A stretch of 64,000 nucleotides of DNA from assembly GCA_944321365.1 (NCBI GenBank), contig CALULA010000003.1, forward strand, positions 1-64,000. The letters run 5' to 3'. The notes under the pieces are model-generated. The model was given only the letters and a program-made list of their open reading frames with translations, ran no database searches and was not told where the DNA came from. The stretch is from an uncultured Paraprevotella sp. GTDB taxonomy: Bacteria; Bacteroidota; Bacteroidia; Bacteroidales; Bacteroidaceae. The position numbers and the translations under genes are program-made. This document shows positions 16,901 to 25,582 of the stretch, piece by piece. Position 1 is the stretch's first letter, and every line of letters starts with the position of its first letter.

Positions 16901-17209
16901 GTGACGGATGTGCCCCGTGCGGTGTATCAGGAGGCATATAACTCGCTGCCCAGTGACCGGTATGTGGAGGATGGAAGCTTCTTGCGTCTGAAATATATCA
17001 CATTACGTTACAGCTTTAAGAAAGATTTGATTAAGAAAATAGGCTTGAATACGGCAAGTGTTTATCTCACGGTCAACAATCTGTTCTGCCTGACGAAGTA
17101 TTCGGGCGTGGATCCTGAAATCAATATCGGAGACTTCGGACTGGTTACAGATAATTCTTCTACGCCACGCTCCAGAGACTGGATGCTGGGTATTTCAATA
17201 GGCATTTAA
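13934..17209 (+). CDS. susC: SusC-family TonB-dependent transporter 1
   Basis: 1091 residues. Signal peptide MKRILSLAVLSLMVLHAAAQ, a carboxypeptidase-regulatory-like beta-sandwich at about 22-100 (VSGKVTDDFGEVIGCSVAEI), a plug domain at about 115-250 (MRIRGTTTILGNAEPLIVVN; ITVLKDAASTAMWGSRGANG), then a 22-strand barrel. It contains the Sus-type motifs DINHDGNIDQYDVVYLGN and DGSFLRLKYITLRY and ends in an aromatic/Ile strand (MLGISIGI). SusC proteins import oligosaccharides across the outer membrane with a SusD lid. There is no N-terminal STN signalling domain. SusD1 follows 23 bp downstream. Confidence 0.96.
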   Translation: MKRILSLAVLSLMVLHAAAQKIMVSGKVTDDFGEVIGCSVAEIDASNRVVGGTTTNMQGSYVLAVKNVNNKLRFSYVGYQTETREIGSNRKINVHLKDNTIALKGTTITAKKRSSDTTFDIPEREVSMAMTTFDMKEVEGISVTSVDDALQGRIPGLDIVGSGTPGQGGQMRIRGTTTILGNAEPLIVVNDIPFESADASSFQFDAATDEQYADLLNVNVEDIQEITVLKDAASTAMWGSRGANGVIMIKTKKGAMGKTRVTYSYKLTGATQPKGYKLLNGDDFSMMMKQSYFNMNQLTGNSSHNDYDFKEFQYDPAWSEYQMYDNNTDWVDAVTQKGWTHDHYVTVQGGGERATFYISGGYYTRTGTNIGQRYDRYSTRAQLDYHISDRMLVRTDFQFTYGDNDQNYEKLLDIAYKKMPNLSIYRQRADGSNTGEYYNILSSSQMSNSQKNLKNPVALGRLARDNRKTYRVLPTIRLQYDFFDPEKIFLRYSGYVSLDMNTEHRERFLPSECTNSSWDNSSVNAASDQNRETLKIMTENKLTWQSRFANRDHNLQLMAAWNTESSTGTSQTVTSYGHPGSGMTDASSPATLSELTNGNNASRSMSFSGRFHYSLKGRYIFDASIRMDGSTKFGDDNRYGWFPGVAAKWIVTDEKWFDGIRDVLSLFAIRPSWGVAGRQPDDNYLYFNRMAIDTYGYMGTTAVYPSNIRLTDLRWEKVTSTNFGVDLELFNGKVSGTFDWYHKRTTDMLFPDLNISPTSGFTTLDYKNVGTMDNDGWELSFAFNKFVSIGKFDASFNVNFSSNRNTIKEMDPVVLAQYNNVTDFTNSTAFPSRLQVENSIGSIYGFRYKGVYSYSYDNYDKAVAEGKTCPVARDANGNVMTDYNGNPKPMYYYYNSTAYQFQGGDAMYEDINHDGNIDQYDVVYLGNCNPKLTGGFGLNLRYDNFTASIFFNYRYGYKIMNQARRSMENMYEGYNQCTTVNWRWRKEGDVTDVPRAVYQEAYNSLPSDRYVEDGSFLRLKYITLRYSFKKDLIKKIGLNTASVYLTVNNLFCLTKYSGVDPEINIGDFGLVTDNSSTPRSRDWMLGISIGI

Positions 17210-17232
17210 TTCTTCACTAAAAGTATTATAAA

Positions 17233-18795
17233 ATGAGATATACATTCATTAATATTGTGGCTGTCTGCATTGTCACGCTGTCTTTGTCCTCATGCAATGA
17301 CTGGCTGGAACTTTATCCGGAGGATGAGATTATAGAGGATGATTATTGGAACAGCGGAGATGATGTGGAGATGATGGTAGCCGGTGCGTACCGCTACATG
17401 CTGGAGACGGCTGTGTTGCAACGTTTCGTTTATTGGGGTGAGATGAGATCTGATAATTTGCAGTCGAACAGTCCCAGCACAGAAGAGCGTGCAGTGATAG
17501 ATGAAGGGAATATCCTTTCGAGCAATTCGCTTTGTAGTTGGAATGCTTTTTATAAGGTAGTCAATATCTGTAATTATATCATAGCGAAAGCTCCTGAGGT
17601 TTGTAATGTAGACAATAATTATCAGCAATCGGATTTGCAGCACGATCTGAGTGAGGCCTATTTCATCCGTTCCTTGTGCTACTTTTACTTGGTACGGGCC
17701 TATGGCGGGGTAGTGCCTTATGTGACAGAACCCAGTTCGAGTGATGCTACGAATTACAATGTCGGTGCTATTTCGGAAGAAGATATGTTGTCACATTTGA
17801 TAGAAGATGTGCAGCTGGCCAAATCTTATGCTACTCCATCGTGGGGGTATCAGCAGATGAATTGTGGCCGTGTGACGCAAAATGCTTGTCGTGCATTGTT
17901 GGCAGATATTTATCTTTGGGCCGGGCGTTATGCGGAATGTATTGCCGAATGTGATGAGGTCCTGTCTCATCCCATCACCCTTGCCGGTACCGAGAATTAT
18001 GGATGGATGTTGTTGCCCCGTAGCATATTCTTTACAAATGTCTTTTATTCCGGGAACTCTTCAGAGAGTATTTTCGAGTTTAACTTGAACAGTGACAACA
18101 GTTCCAATCGCTCTGCTTTTCCTGCGTTATATGGCAATGCAGAGACCAATCCGCATTTTCGTCCGACAACGAATCTTATATCTCTATATGATATTGCAGA
18201 TATACGCGGCATGCAGTATATAGATTTGAATCAGTCACGGGTATTCAAATATGTAGGACAGGTGGCTCCACAAGCCGATTCTCAGACAGAGATAGGGAAC
18301 TCTTCTTATATCTATCGTGCATCCAGTTCGGCAAACAATTGGATTGTTTATCGTTTGGCTGACATTTATCTGATGAAGGCTGAGGCTTTAGCTGTGTCCG
18401 GTACAACGCCTGATGATTTCGACCAAGTGGCTACTCTTTGCAATTTAACTTATGTGAGGGCACATCCGGAGGGGATAGATTCGTTGGATCACTCAGCATC
18501 TACGGACAATGTGTCGGCAGAGAACATGGTGATGGAAGAACGCCGCAGGGAATTCGCGTTCGAGGGGAAACGCTGGTTTGACTTGTTGCGTCAGGTGCGC
18601 CGTGCGGGAGGACCTTCGGATAATGTAATCAATACATTGGTAAACAATAAGTATGGCGGGACCGCTCCGGATGGTATTTCTGGAAAGTTGTCGAACATAG
18701 GGTATTGGTATTGGCCGATTCATAAAGACCAGATGGACGTGAACGACCAATTGAAACAAAACGATTATTATCAGAAACAGGAAAGTCTGGATTAA
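17233..18795 (+). CDS. susD: SusD/RagB-family lipoprotein 1
   Basis: 520 residues with lipobox LSSC (MRYTFINIVAVCIVTLSLSSCNDWLELYPEDEI). The SusD-like N-terminal region (DDYWNSGDDVEMMVAGAYRY) and TPR helices (LSEAYFIRSLCYFYLVRAYG) precede the RagB/SusD C-terminal region. The latter carries the diagnostic MVMEERRREFAFEGKRWFDL and ends with WPIHKDQMDVNDQLKQNDY. It forms the surface lid on SusC1 and binds the imported glycan. The DNA is notably AT-richer than the genes before 13934 (line 18181-18240 has 23 G+C of 60), hinting at a different recent history for this pair. Lipoprotein C starts 14 bp later. Confidence 0.96.
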   Translation: MRYTFINIVAVCIVTLSLSSCNDWLELYPEDEIIEDDYWNSGDDVEMMVAGAYRYMLETAVLQRFVYWGEMRSDNLQSNSPSTEERAVIDEGNILSSNSLCSWNAFYKVVNICNYIIAKAPEVCNVDNNYQQSDLQHDLSEAYFIRSLCYFYLVRAYGGVVPYVTEPSSSDATNYNVGAISEEDMLSHLIEDVQLAKSYATPSWGYQQMNCGRVTQNACRALLADIYLWAGRYAECIAECDEVLSHPITLAGTENYGWMLLPRSIFFTNVFYSGNSSESIFEFNLNSDNSSNRSAFPALYGNAETNPHFRPTTNLISLYDIADIRGMQYIDLNQSRVFKYVGQVAPQADSQTEIGNSSYIYRASSSANNWIVYRLADIYLMKAEALAVSGTTPDDFDQVATLCNLTYVRAHPEGIDSLDHSASTDNVSAENMVMEERRREFAFEGKRWFDLLRQVRRAGGPSDNVINTLVNNKYGGTAPDGISGKLSNIGYWYWPIHKDQMDVNDQLKQNDYYQKQESLD

Positions 18796-18809
18796 CAAAA
18801 AAGAGAATT

Positions 18810-20513
18810 ATGATAACTGTAGCACGAAACTTTATAATAGCGGCGGCAGGCTGTATGGTAATATTACAGGCATGTCAGGAAAATGCTTGGGACGACCATT
18901 ATGGCGTAGGCGGGACAGAGGCCAAAAGCCTGATGCAGCTTATTGACGAATCTCCGAACCTGAGCCGTTTTGCCCAGGTGGTTCGTGATAATGATATGGA
19001 TGAATTATTGTCGTCCTCACAGACATTTACCGTCTTTGCCCCGGACAATAATGCAATGGAAGCTTTTGATCTGGATGCAGATACGCTGGAGCATTTTCTA
19101 TATAACCATATTTGTCGTTATGTATATACATTGGGCGACATTGCTGATGCTGACGACGGTATGTTACGAGTGAAAATGTTGAACGGCAAATACCAGAATA
19201 TAAGTAATGCTGATGGAGGCATGACGTTCGGGGGCGATGCTTCCGTATTGAATGTGGCAGGAGGTGCTAATGGGGTTCTCAATACGATAGATCATATCGA
19301 ACCGTTCTATCGTAATCTGTATGAAGAGATCAAGGCTGGGGACCGGACGGATTCCGTCAGCCGTTATCTGCAGTCAATGGATGAGTACACATTCCTGCCG
19401 GAACAAAGTACGGTGTTGGGCGTGGATGAACAGGGACGTACGCTTTATGATTCTGTGTTTTATTTTCAAAACGCTTGGATGACATCTTATGGCGATATTT
19501 ACAAGGAAGACAGCGTATATACGCTTCTTGTACCCTCGGATGTTGCTTGGGAGAAACAGTACGCCAAGGTATATCCTTATTACCGTACAGTCGGAAATGG
19601 CGAAATTAATGTCTCTGGTATACGTGTGACGGGCAATTTTGAAGTGGGTACGGCTCTGGCTGATTCTTTGGCAGATGCACATACGCGACAGGCTATGCTG
19701 CAGGATATTGTGTTCCGTAAGCAAATTGACGTGGAACATCCGGATGGTGATTCTATCATATCTACCTCCGGGCACGTGTTTCATTCTCCACAGTATCTTT
19801 TTGCCGGTGCGGAACAGCGTGAGGTGAGCAACGGACTGATGTATGTGACAGACGAAATGAAGTTCGATCCGACAGAAAGCTGGCATGATGAGGTCCGCGT
19901 GGAGGCTGAGAATTCATCTGATTATGTCACTCAATATTGCGGATCGTCTTCTTCACGTTCCGTTGAGGCTTTTCCTCAGTTTGCCGGACAGGTATCGGAG
20001 AACGCATTCTTGTATATCACTCCGCCGTCGTTGTCATTCCAGCGTAATACGGTACGGTTCAGGCTGCCCAATACCCTTGCGGGCAAATATAATATCTATA
20101 TTGTGACTTTGCCGGCTTCGGCTGTAGATACGGCAGCCGTGAACGATCCGTCGAGAATGCGGTCTACGAAGCTGAATTTCTATCTGACGTATGTACATGA
20201 GGACGGAAGTCTGAAAGAGGACGCGGTAATTTCTACGCCGTCTGATTACAAAGGAACGCAAACTCCGGAACCGATAGACGGCAGTGCTCCGGCTTTCATT
20301 ACAGATGCTTACGCGGTCAATAAGATGTTGGTGGCACGCAACTTTAGATTCCCTTATGCTAACTATACGGGGTCATCTTTCAGCTCGTCTCTGACAGAAT
20401 CGCCGACAACGGCCTATCTGAGGGTGGAATGCGCGGTGACGAGTTCGGCCGATCTGGCTGTTTATGAGAAATACATGCGAATAGATTGCATCATATTGGA
20501 ACCTGTAAATTAA
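18810..20513 (+). CDS. FAS1 domain lipoprotein C, 567 aa
   Basis: Lipobox LQAC (MVILQACQENAWDDHYGVGG). Domain 1, about residues 30-180, is a clear FAS1 fold: SLMQLIDESPNLSRFAQVVR, TFTVFAPDNNAMEAF, FLYNHICRYVY and GVLNTIDHIEPF. Domain 2, about 190-360, is a second FAS1 unit (YTLLVPSDVAWEKQYAKVYP; NGLMYVTDEM). Residues about 370-567 form a beta-sandwich (VRVEAENSSDY; TLAGKYNIYIVTLP; YMRIDCIILEPVN) resembling the C-terminal module of lipoprotein A. It lies between SusD1 and SusC2, 7 bp before the latter. Probably a surface glycan-binding or scaffolding subunit; ligand unknown. Confidence 0.88.
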   Translation: MITVARNFIIAAAGCMVILQACQENAWDDHYGVGGTEAKSLMQLIDESPNLSRFAQVVRDNDMDELLSSSQTFTVFAPDNNAMEAFDLDADTLEHFLYNHICRYVYTLGDIADADDGMLRVKMLNGKYQNISNADGGMTFGGDASVLNVAGGANGVLNTIDHIEPFYRNLYEEIKAGDRTDSVSRYLQSMDEYTFLPEQSTVLGVDEQGRTLYDSVFYFQNAWMTSYGDIYKEDSVYTLLVPSDVAWEKQYAKVYPYYRTVGNGEINVSGIRVTGNFEVGTALADSLADAHTRQAMLQDIVFRKQIDVEHPDGDSIISTSGHVFHSPQYLFAGAEQREVSNGLMYVTDEMKFDPTESWHDEVRVEAENSSDYVTQYCGSSSSRSVEAFPQFAGQVSENAFLYITPPSLSFQRNTVRFRLPNTLAGKYNIYIVTLPASAVDTAAVNDPSRMRSTKLNFYLTYVHEDGSLKEDAVISTPSDYKGTQTPEPIDGSAPAFITDAYAVNKMLVARNFRFPYANYTGSSFSSSLTESPTTAYLRVECAVTSSADLAVYEKYMRIDCIILEPVN

Positions 20514-20520
20514 TGATGTT

Positions 20521-23500
20521 ATGAGAAACAAATTGAAATATATGCTGATGATGGCGGCTTGTATGCCGATGGGGCCTTTGACGGCAGCGGAAAGGTTGCA
20601 ACAGCCGGACAGCACTCGTATGGAAGTGGCAGACAGTATAGGAGAAAAGACAGTCCGGGCTCTGCAACTGAAAGGTTATGTGACGGGCTGTGTGACAGAT
20701 GCCGTGTCGGGTGAGCCGTTGTTGGGTGTTTCTGTAAGTTCTGCTCCTGGAGTGTCGGTGCTGACCGATGAGCGTGGAATGTATCGTGTTCCGGTAAGTT
20801 CTTATGGAGGCGATCTGCAATTCTCGGCTCCCGGATATGTGACGCGCACGGAATCGCTGCGTGGATGTGTCGAGAAGAATGTCTTGATGTATGGCGAGGC
20901 TTTCCGTAGCGAAAAGAACGGTGCGGATGTGATGACGAATACGGCGGCAGTCTCGGTAGATGAGGAGATGGGCATGCGCTTTGGCGGCGATATGCGCGTT
21001 ATGTCACGGGGAAGCCTGCCTGGAATTGGTGCCAACATGTTTATCCGCGGGTACAATTCTGTACATTTGAATGCACAGCCGTTAGTAGTGATAGATGGGG
21101 TAGTGCAGAATGTGGAAAGTGTGGAGTCTGTTTTCTCAGGGTTTTATATCAATGCGTTGTCCAATATCGATGTAAATGATATAGAAAAGGTGGAAATCTT
21201 GAAGAATGCTTCTTCCATCTATGGCTCGAAAGGGGCTAATGGCGCCATTCTGATTACGACAAAGCGCGGGCGCAGTATAGCTACCAAGATAGATGTGAAC
21301 ATGAATTGGGGCTTTGATTTCCGTCCGAAACTTCCGGATATGATGGATGGCGGACAGTTTCGTTCCTATGCCAGCGAGCTGATGAAAGGCACGCAGGGCA
21401 ATGTGGCGGCCGATGTTTTTGAAGGTTTCCTGAATGATGACCCGGACTTGTCGTCTAATATCAGCTATAATCAGTTCCATAATAATCATGACTGGGCAGA
21501 CGATGTGTATCAGACAGGCGTCAGACAGTATTATGGTCTGAATGTGGAAGGAGGGGATGAGGTGGCCAAGTACGCTCTGTCCGTGGCATATGCTATGGGA
21601 CGCGGACAGGTGAAAACCACCGATTACGACCGTCTGACCACACGTTTCAATGCAGATGTCATATTGGCACGCAATCTGACCTTGGCTGCCGGATTCGATT
21701 TCTCTCATCTGACACGCAATGTGATGGATGACGGTGTGAACGATTATACGTCACCGACGCATCTGGCATTGATAAAATCACCGTTGGTGTTGCCTTATCA
21801 GTTTACGGCAGACGGACGCACTTACACCTCAAATCTGTCGGATGTGGATGTGTTTGGCGTGTCTAATCCCCAGGCCCTGCTTGATAATTCCAAGGGCAAG
21901 TTCACACAATACCGTTTCGGGGTGAATGTGCTTCCCAAATGGAATATTACTGATTGGCTCGACATCAGCTCGCGTTTTGCCTACAATATGAACGCTGTGA
22001 AAGAACATTATTACAGCCCGATGGACGGCATTGCGCCACAATTGCAACCCAACGGAAGCATATACCGCAATACGGTGAAGGACCAAAGCATCAGTCAGGA
22101 TCAACTTTTCAGTGATACCCGTTTACATTTCAACCGTCTGTTCGGCGGACGGCATGAATTGGATGCCGCAGTGGGGTTGAGAGTGCAGACCAATATCTAT
22201 AAGAGTAATTATGGTGAGGGCCACAACACAGGTAGCGATAAGGTGGTGAATCTTAGTACCAGTCTGGACGGAAAGGTTATTGACGGGCGTAAACAGGCTG
22301 TGCGCAATTCGGCCATGTATCTGCAGGCTGCTTATTCGTATGATAATCGTTATGGGATATGGGCAACATTGACCGAAGAGGCCTGCAACACTTTCGGACG
22401 TCATGCATCTGGAAGTTTCCGCTTCCTGAGAGGCTCGTGGGCTACGTTTCCATCGGCCGGCATCAACTGGAAAGTTTCCGGCGAACGCTTCATGAAGAAC
22501 GTGGACTGGTTGGATTTGTTTAATTTACGGGCAGAAGTAGGGTTGACAGGAAATGACGGAATTGATGCTCTTTACCGTTATGCTTACATGACTTCGGTGA
22601 ACTATTTCGGGAATGCCAACGGATTGCAGATTGCCAATTTAGGGAATGACAGGTTGAAATGGGAAACCGTGCGTAAAATAAATGTGGGAGTTGATATGGC
22701 GTTTCTGGATGACCGTTTGGGCGTTTCGGTGGATTATTTTCATCACAAGGTATCAGACATGCTGATGTACCGTCCGGCAGATCTGTTGGCCGGGCTGGAC
22801 AATCAGATGACCAACGGTGGGCAAATGGAGAACAAGGGCGTGGAGGTTAACCTCAGTGCCAAGTTGGTGAACCGCAGCAAGTTTAAATGGAATGCGGAAT
22901 TGGGCTTCATGCATTATAAGAATAAGGTGCTCTCATCTGGCAGCTTGTCGGAATATACCATCGGGAACGGTGCGGTATTGGTGAGTGCGGGACAGCCTTT
23001 GGGCGTATTCTATGGTTATAGTACAGTAGCCGAGGACGGGAGTATTGTCTTTCCGACTGAGGCCAAGGCACAGGCGGCAGGCCTGCAGACCTGGAACTCC
23101 ACAAAAAGCGAACGGTTGAACTTTCATGCCGGAGATGTACACTTTGCAGACTTGGATGGCAACGGACTGATTGATGAGAACGACCGCAGGGTGATTGGCG
23201 ATCCAAATCCGTCACTGACAGGCTCGTTTATGAACCGTATGGCGATAGGTCCTGTAACGTTTGAATTCTTCTTTACTTATTCATTAGGTAATGATGTGTA
23301 CAATTACAGCCGGCATGTATTGGAAAGCGGCAGCAGTCTGAATAATCAGACGGCAGCCATGGCCGGACGCTGGCGTTATGAGGGCCAGTTGACGGATATG
23401 CCACGGGCTGTGTATGGCGATCCTGTGGGGAATGCACGGTTCAGTGACCGCTTTATTGAGGATGGCAGTTATCTGAAGCTGAAAGAGATTAAGCTGTCTT

Positions 23501-23697
23501 ATCAGCTTCCTCTGCACGTGAAGTTTGTCAACGGGGCTACGGTGTGGGCCTCGGCCGGCAACCTTTATACGTGGACAAAATATCTGGGATCCGACCCGGA
23601 AGTGTCTTATGGCACATCGCCACTCACACAAGGTGTGGACTATGGCGTGCTGTCTGGAGGACGTTCTTTCCAGTTTGGTATTAAGTTGAACTTATAA
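20521..23697 (+). CDS. susC: SusC-family TonB-dependent transporter 2
   Basis: 1058 residues. After the signal peptide (MRNKLKYMLMMAACMPMGPLTAA) there is an unusual 30-residue linker, then a regulatory beta-sandwich at about 50-130 (GYVTGCVTDAVSGEPLLGVS). The plug follows at about 135-260 (MFIRGYNSVHLNAQPLVVID; VEILKNASSIYGSKGANGAI), then the barrel. Sus hallmarks near the C-terminus are VHFADLDGNGLIDENDRRVI and EDGSYLKLKEIKLSYQLP, and the protein ends FGIKLNL. It is not a close copy of SusC1, so the locus probably imports two different glycans or size classes. No STN domain. SusD2 starts 14 bp after the stop. Confidence 0.95.
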   Translation: MRNKLKYMLMMAACMPMGPLTAAERLQQPDSTRMEVADSIGEKTVRALQLKGYVTGCVTDAVSGEPLLGVSVSSAPGVSVLTDERGMYRVPVSSYGGDLQFSAPGYVTRTESLRGCVEKNVLMYGEAFRSEKNGADVMTNTAAVSVDEEMGMRFGGDMRVMSRGSLPGIGANMFIRGYNSVHLNAQPLVVIDGVVQNVESVESVFSGFYINALSNIDVNDIEKVEILKNASSIYGSKGANGAILITTKRGRSIATKIDVNMNWGFDFRPKLPDMMDGGQFRSYASELMKGTQGNVAADVFEGFLNDDPDLSSNISYNQFHNNHDWADDVYQTGVRQYYGLNVEGGDEVAKYALSVAYAMGRGQVKTTDYDRLTTRFNADVILARNLTLAAGFDFSHLTRNVMDDGVNDYTSPTHLALIKSPLVLPYQFTADGRTYTSNLSDVDVFGVSNPQALLDNSKGKFTQYRFGVNVLPKWNITDWLDISSRFAYNMNAVKEHYYSPMDGIAPQLQPNGSIYRNTVKDQSISQDQLFSDTRLHFNRLFGGRHELDAAVGLRVQTNIYKSNYGEGHNTGSDKVVNLSTSLDGKVIDGRKQAVRNSAMYLQAAYSYDNRYGIWATLTEEACNTFGRHASGSFRFLRGSWATFPSAGINWKVSGERFMKNVDWLDLFNLRAEVGLTGNDGIDALYRYAYMTSVNYFGNANGLQIANLGNDRLKWETVRKINVGVDMAFLDDRLGVSVDYFHHKVSDMLMYRPADLLAGLDNQMTNGGQMENKGVEVNLSAKLVNRSKFKWNAELGFMHYKNKVLSSGSLSEYTIGNGAVLVSAGQPLGVFYGYSTVAEDGSIVFPTEAKAQAAGLQTWNSTKSERLNFHAGDVHFADLDGNGLIDENDRRVIGDPNPSLTGSFMNRMAIGPVTFEFFFTYSLGNDVYNYSRHVLESGSSLNNQTAAMAGRWRYEGQLTDMPRAVYGDPVGNARFSDRFIEDGSYLKLKEIKLSYQLPLHVKFVNGATVWASAGNLYTWTKYLGSDPEVSYGTSPLTQGVDYGVLSGGRSFQFGIKLNL

Positions 23698-23711
23698 ATT
23701 TGATTGGCGAT

Positions 23712-25439
23712 ATGTGGAATATACGGAAGTGGAAACAGCTGTGCGGCGCACTTGCCATGACTGTGCTGTGCTGCAGCTGTACTGATTTTTTTGAAAACGA
23801 TCTGACAAGTGTGACAGATACGGATGGACGGATGATCCGTACGGAACGTGATGCGTTCTATCAGATGTGCGGAATCTTACAGTTGATGCAACAGGTGGGC
23901 GATGGCTATTTCCTGTCAAACGAACTCCGGGGCGATTTGCTGACGCAGACGCGGAACGCATCGCAGGATCTGCGCGATATAGAAATGTTTGCGGCTGACA
24001 CGACCAATCAGTATCTGAATGAGCGTAAGTATTATGCATTGGTCAATAACTGCAATTTTTATATTGATAGGATAGACCGTGGTGCGTTCGGAGCGAAAAG
24101 CGACACGCTGGTGTCACAGGTGAAGTGTATCCGTGCATGGGCCTACCTGCAGCTGGCATTGGATTATGGCAGGGTGCACTATTTTACTCGTCCGGTGCTT
24201 CACATGGACGGAGAGACGGATGTTACGGACTACTCTGTCACGCAACAGGAACTGGAGGAGGCTGGTAATGAGATGGTACCCCGCGTACTGATAGACACGC
24301 TCATCAACGACCTGTTGCCGTATTGTCCGGCCGATGGCCGGGAAGAGGTGTTCCCTTTCAGTACGGGAGAGTATGCCACCATCAATTCTTATCCCACGAC
24401 GCATCTGTTCATTCCCATACGTTTCATGTTGGGTGAGCTTTACATGTGGCGTGAGGATTTCGCCAAAGCGGCCAACATGTATTATCAGTTGATAACGGAT
24501 CGCGGACTGACGGTGAGAAACAATCGGAACGCATGGGCCAACAGTGCCTGCGAGTGGGTGAGCGTGCTGACGTGGAACTCGCAGTTCTCCAGTGATTTTA
24601 CAACGAATTTAGTGTCGGTCATTGCTTTCTCTAATGATTATGAGCAAGGCATGACCCGTTTGCCGCAGCTGTTGTCGGATGAATACCAACTGGGAGCGTC
24701 TGCTGCTTGTCGTGACATTTTTAACAGTCAGCAGTATACTATCGGCATCACCACTGTGGCGTTGCCCGGCGACCTGCGGGGAGAGGGCCGGACCAGCGAC
24801 TATGGTACCTATGTGATGGCTGTTCCGTCTGACGACCCGATGGCGGAAGAGGCAACGGATGCTTATGTTACGAAACTGGAGCACATGATGTTTTCCGATT
24901 CCTATTATATGGGTTTGTGCCGTGCACCGTTGGTTTACCTCCGTTATGCCGAGGCGGTGAACCGTCTGGGCAAGCATCAGCTGGCTATGGCTGTCCTGAA
25001 ATACGGACTGACGGCCGATGTCCTTAATAACGGCAATTATATCGACCGTAAGGAACTGACTGGAGAACCTTATCTGGATTTCGGACAGAACACCCCTTTG
25101 TATGCTTCTTTGTTCAGCTCCAACGTGGGGATGCACGGTCGTGGCTGTGGCGATGTTAGTCTGAATCCGGCCTATGTGATAGATACGTCGACCGGGGTAG
25201 ACTCGCTGACAGATGTGGAAAACAAGATCATGGACGAGTATGTGCTGGAATGTGCCTTTGAGGGTAATCGTTTCCACGATCTGATGCGTATATCGCAATA
25301 TCGTTCCGATCCTTCCTATCTGGCAGAGAAAGTTGCGGCGAAATTGTCCGCCGTACCGGGAACCACTCGCACACGCGAGCAATGGGTGGATTATTTGTCA
25401 GATCGTAATCATTGGTATCTGCCTTCCCTTACCCGTTGA
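23712..25439 (+). CDS. susD: SusD/RagB-family lipoprotein 2
   Basis: The ATG at 23712 gives a signal peptide ending in the Cys-rich lipobox LCCSC (MTVLCCSCTDFFENDLTSV); an earlier TTG at 23700 is not needed. The N-terminal SusD region and TPR helices are present (CIRAWAYLQLALDYGRVHYF; FMLGELYMWREDFAKAANMY). The RagB/SusD C-terminal signature is ENKIMDEYVLECAFEGNRFH, and the tail is YLSDRNHWYLPSLTR. 575 residues, normal length. It pairs with SusC2 as its lid. The C-terminal signature is a looser match than in SusD1, which fits a divergent pair. Confidence 0.94.
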   Translation: MWNIRKWKQLCGALAMTVLCCSCTDFFENDLTSVTDTDGRMIRTERDAFYQMCGILQLMQQVGDGYFLSNELRGDLLTQTRNASQDLRDIEMFAADTTNQYLNERKYYALVNNCNFYIDRIDRGAFGAKSDTLVSQVKCIRAWAYLQLALDYGRVHYFTRPVLHMDGETDVTDYSVTQQELEEAGNEMVPRVLIDTLINDLLPYCPADGREEVFPFSTGEYATINSYPTTHLFIPIRFMLGELYMWREDFAKAANMYYQLITDRGLTVRNNRNAWANSACEWVSVLTWNSQFSSDFTTNLVSVIAFSNDYEQGMTRLPQLLSDEYQLGASAACRDIFNSQQYTIGITTVALPGDLRGEGRTSDYGTYVMAVPSDDPMAEEATDAYVTKLEHMMFSDSYYMGLCRAPLVYLRYAEAVNRLGKHQLAMAVLKYGLTADVLNNGNYIDRKELTGEPYLDFGQNTPLYASLFSSNVGMHGRGCGDVSLNPAYVIDTSTGVDSLTDVENKIMDEYVLECAFEGNRFHDLMRISQYRSDPSYLAEKVAAKLSAVPGTTRTREQWVDYLSDRNHWYLPSLTR

Positions 25440-25472
25440 TGTCTTGAGGTGATTGTCTGGACTGTGATGTCC

Positions 25473-25505
25473 TGTGCGGTGTGGCTTGTCGGAACATACC
25501 GCACA
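25473..25505 (+). other. Hairpin in the SusD2 / 1427-aa gene gap
   Basis: TGTGCGGT (25473-25480) and ACCGCACA (25498-25505) are perfect inverted arms with a 17-nt loop, in the 143-bp gap before the 1427-aa gene. No T-run follows. It could be an mRNA processing or attenuation element separating transport from enzyme genes. Confidence 0.4.
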
Positions 25506-25582
25506 AGATATTCTTTGTCTCCTCCATTATGGTTGGCCGTAAGAACTACAAATGTGAATTGTTTAATTTAGAAAGTAAGGAA

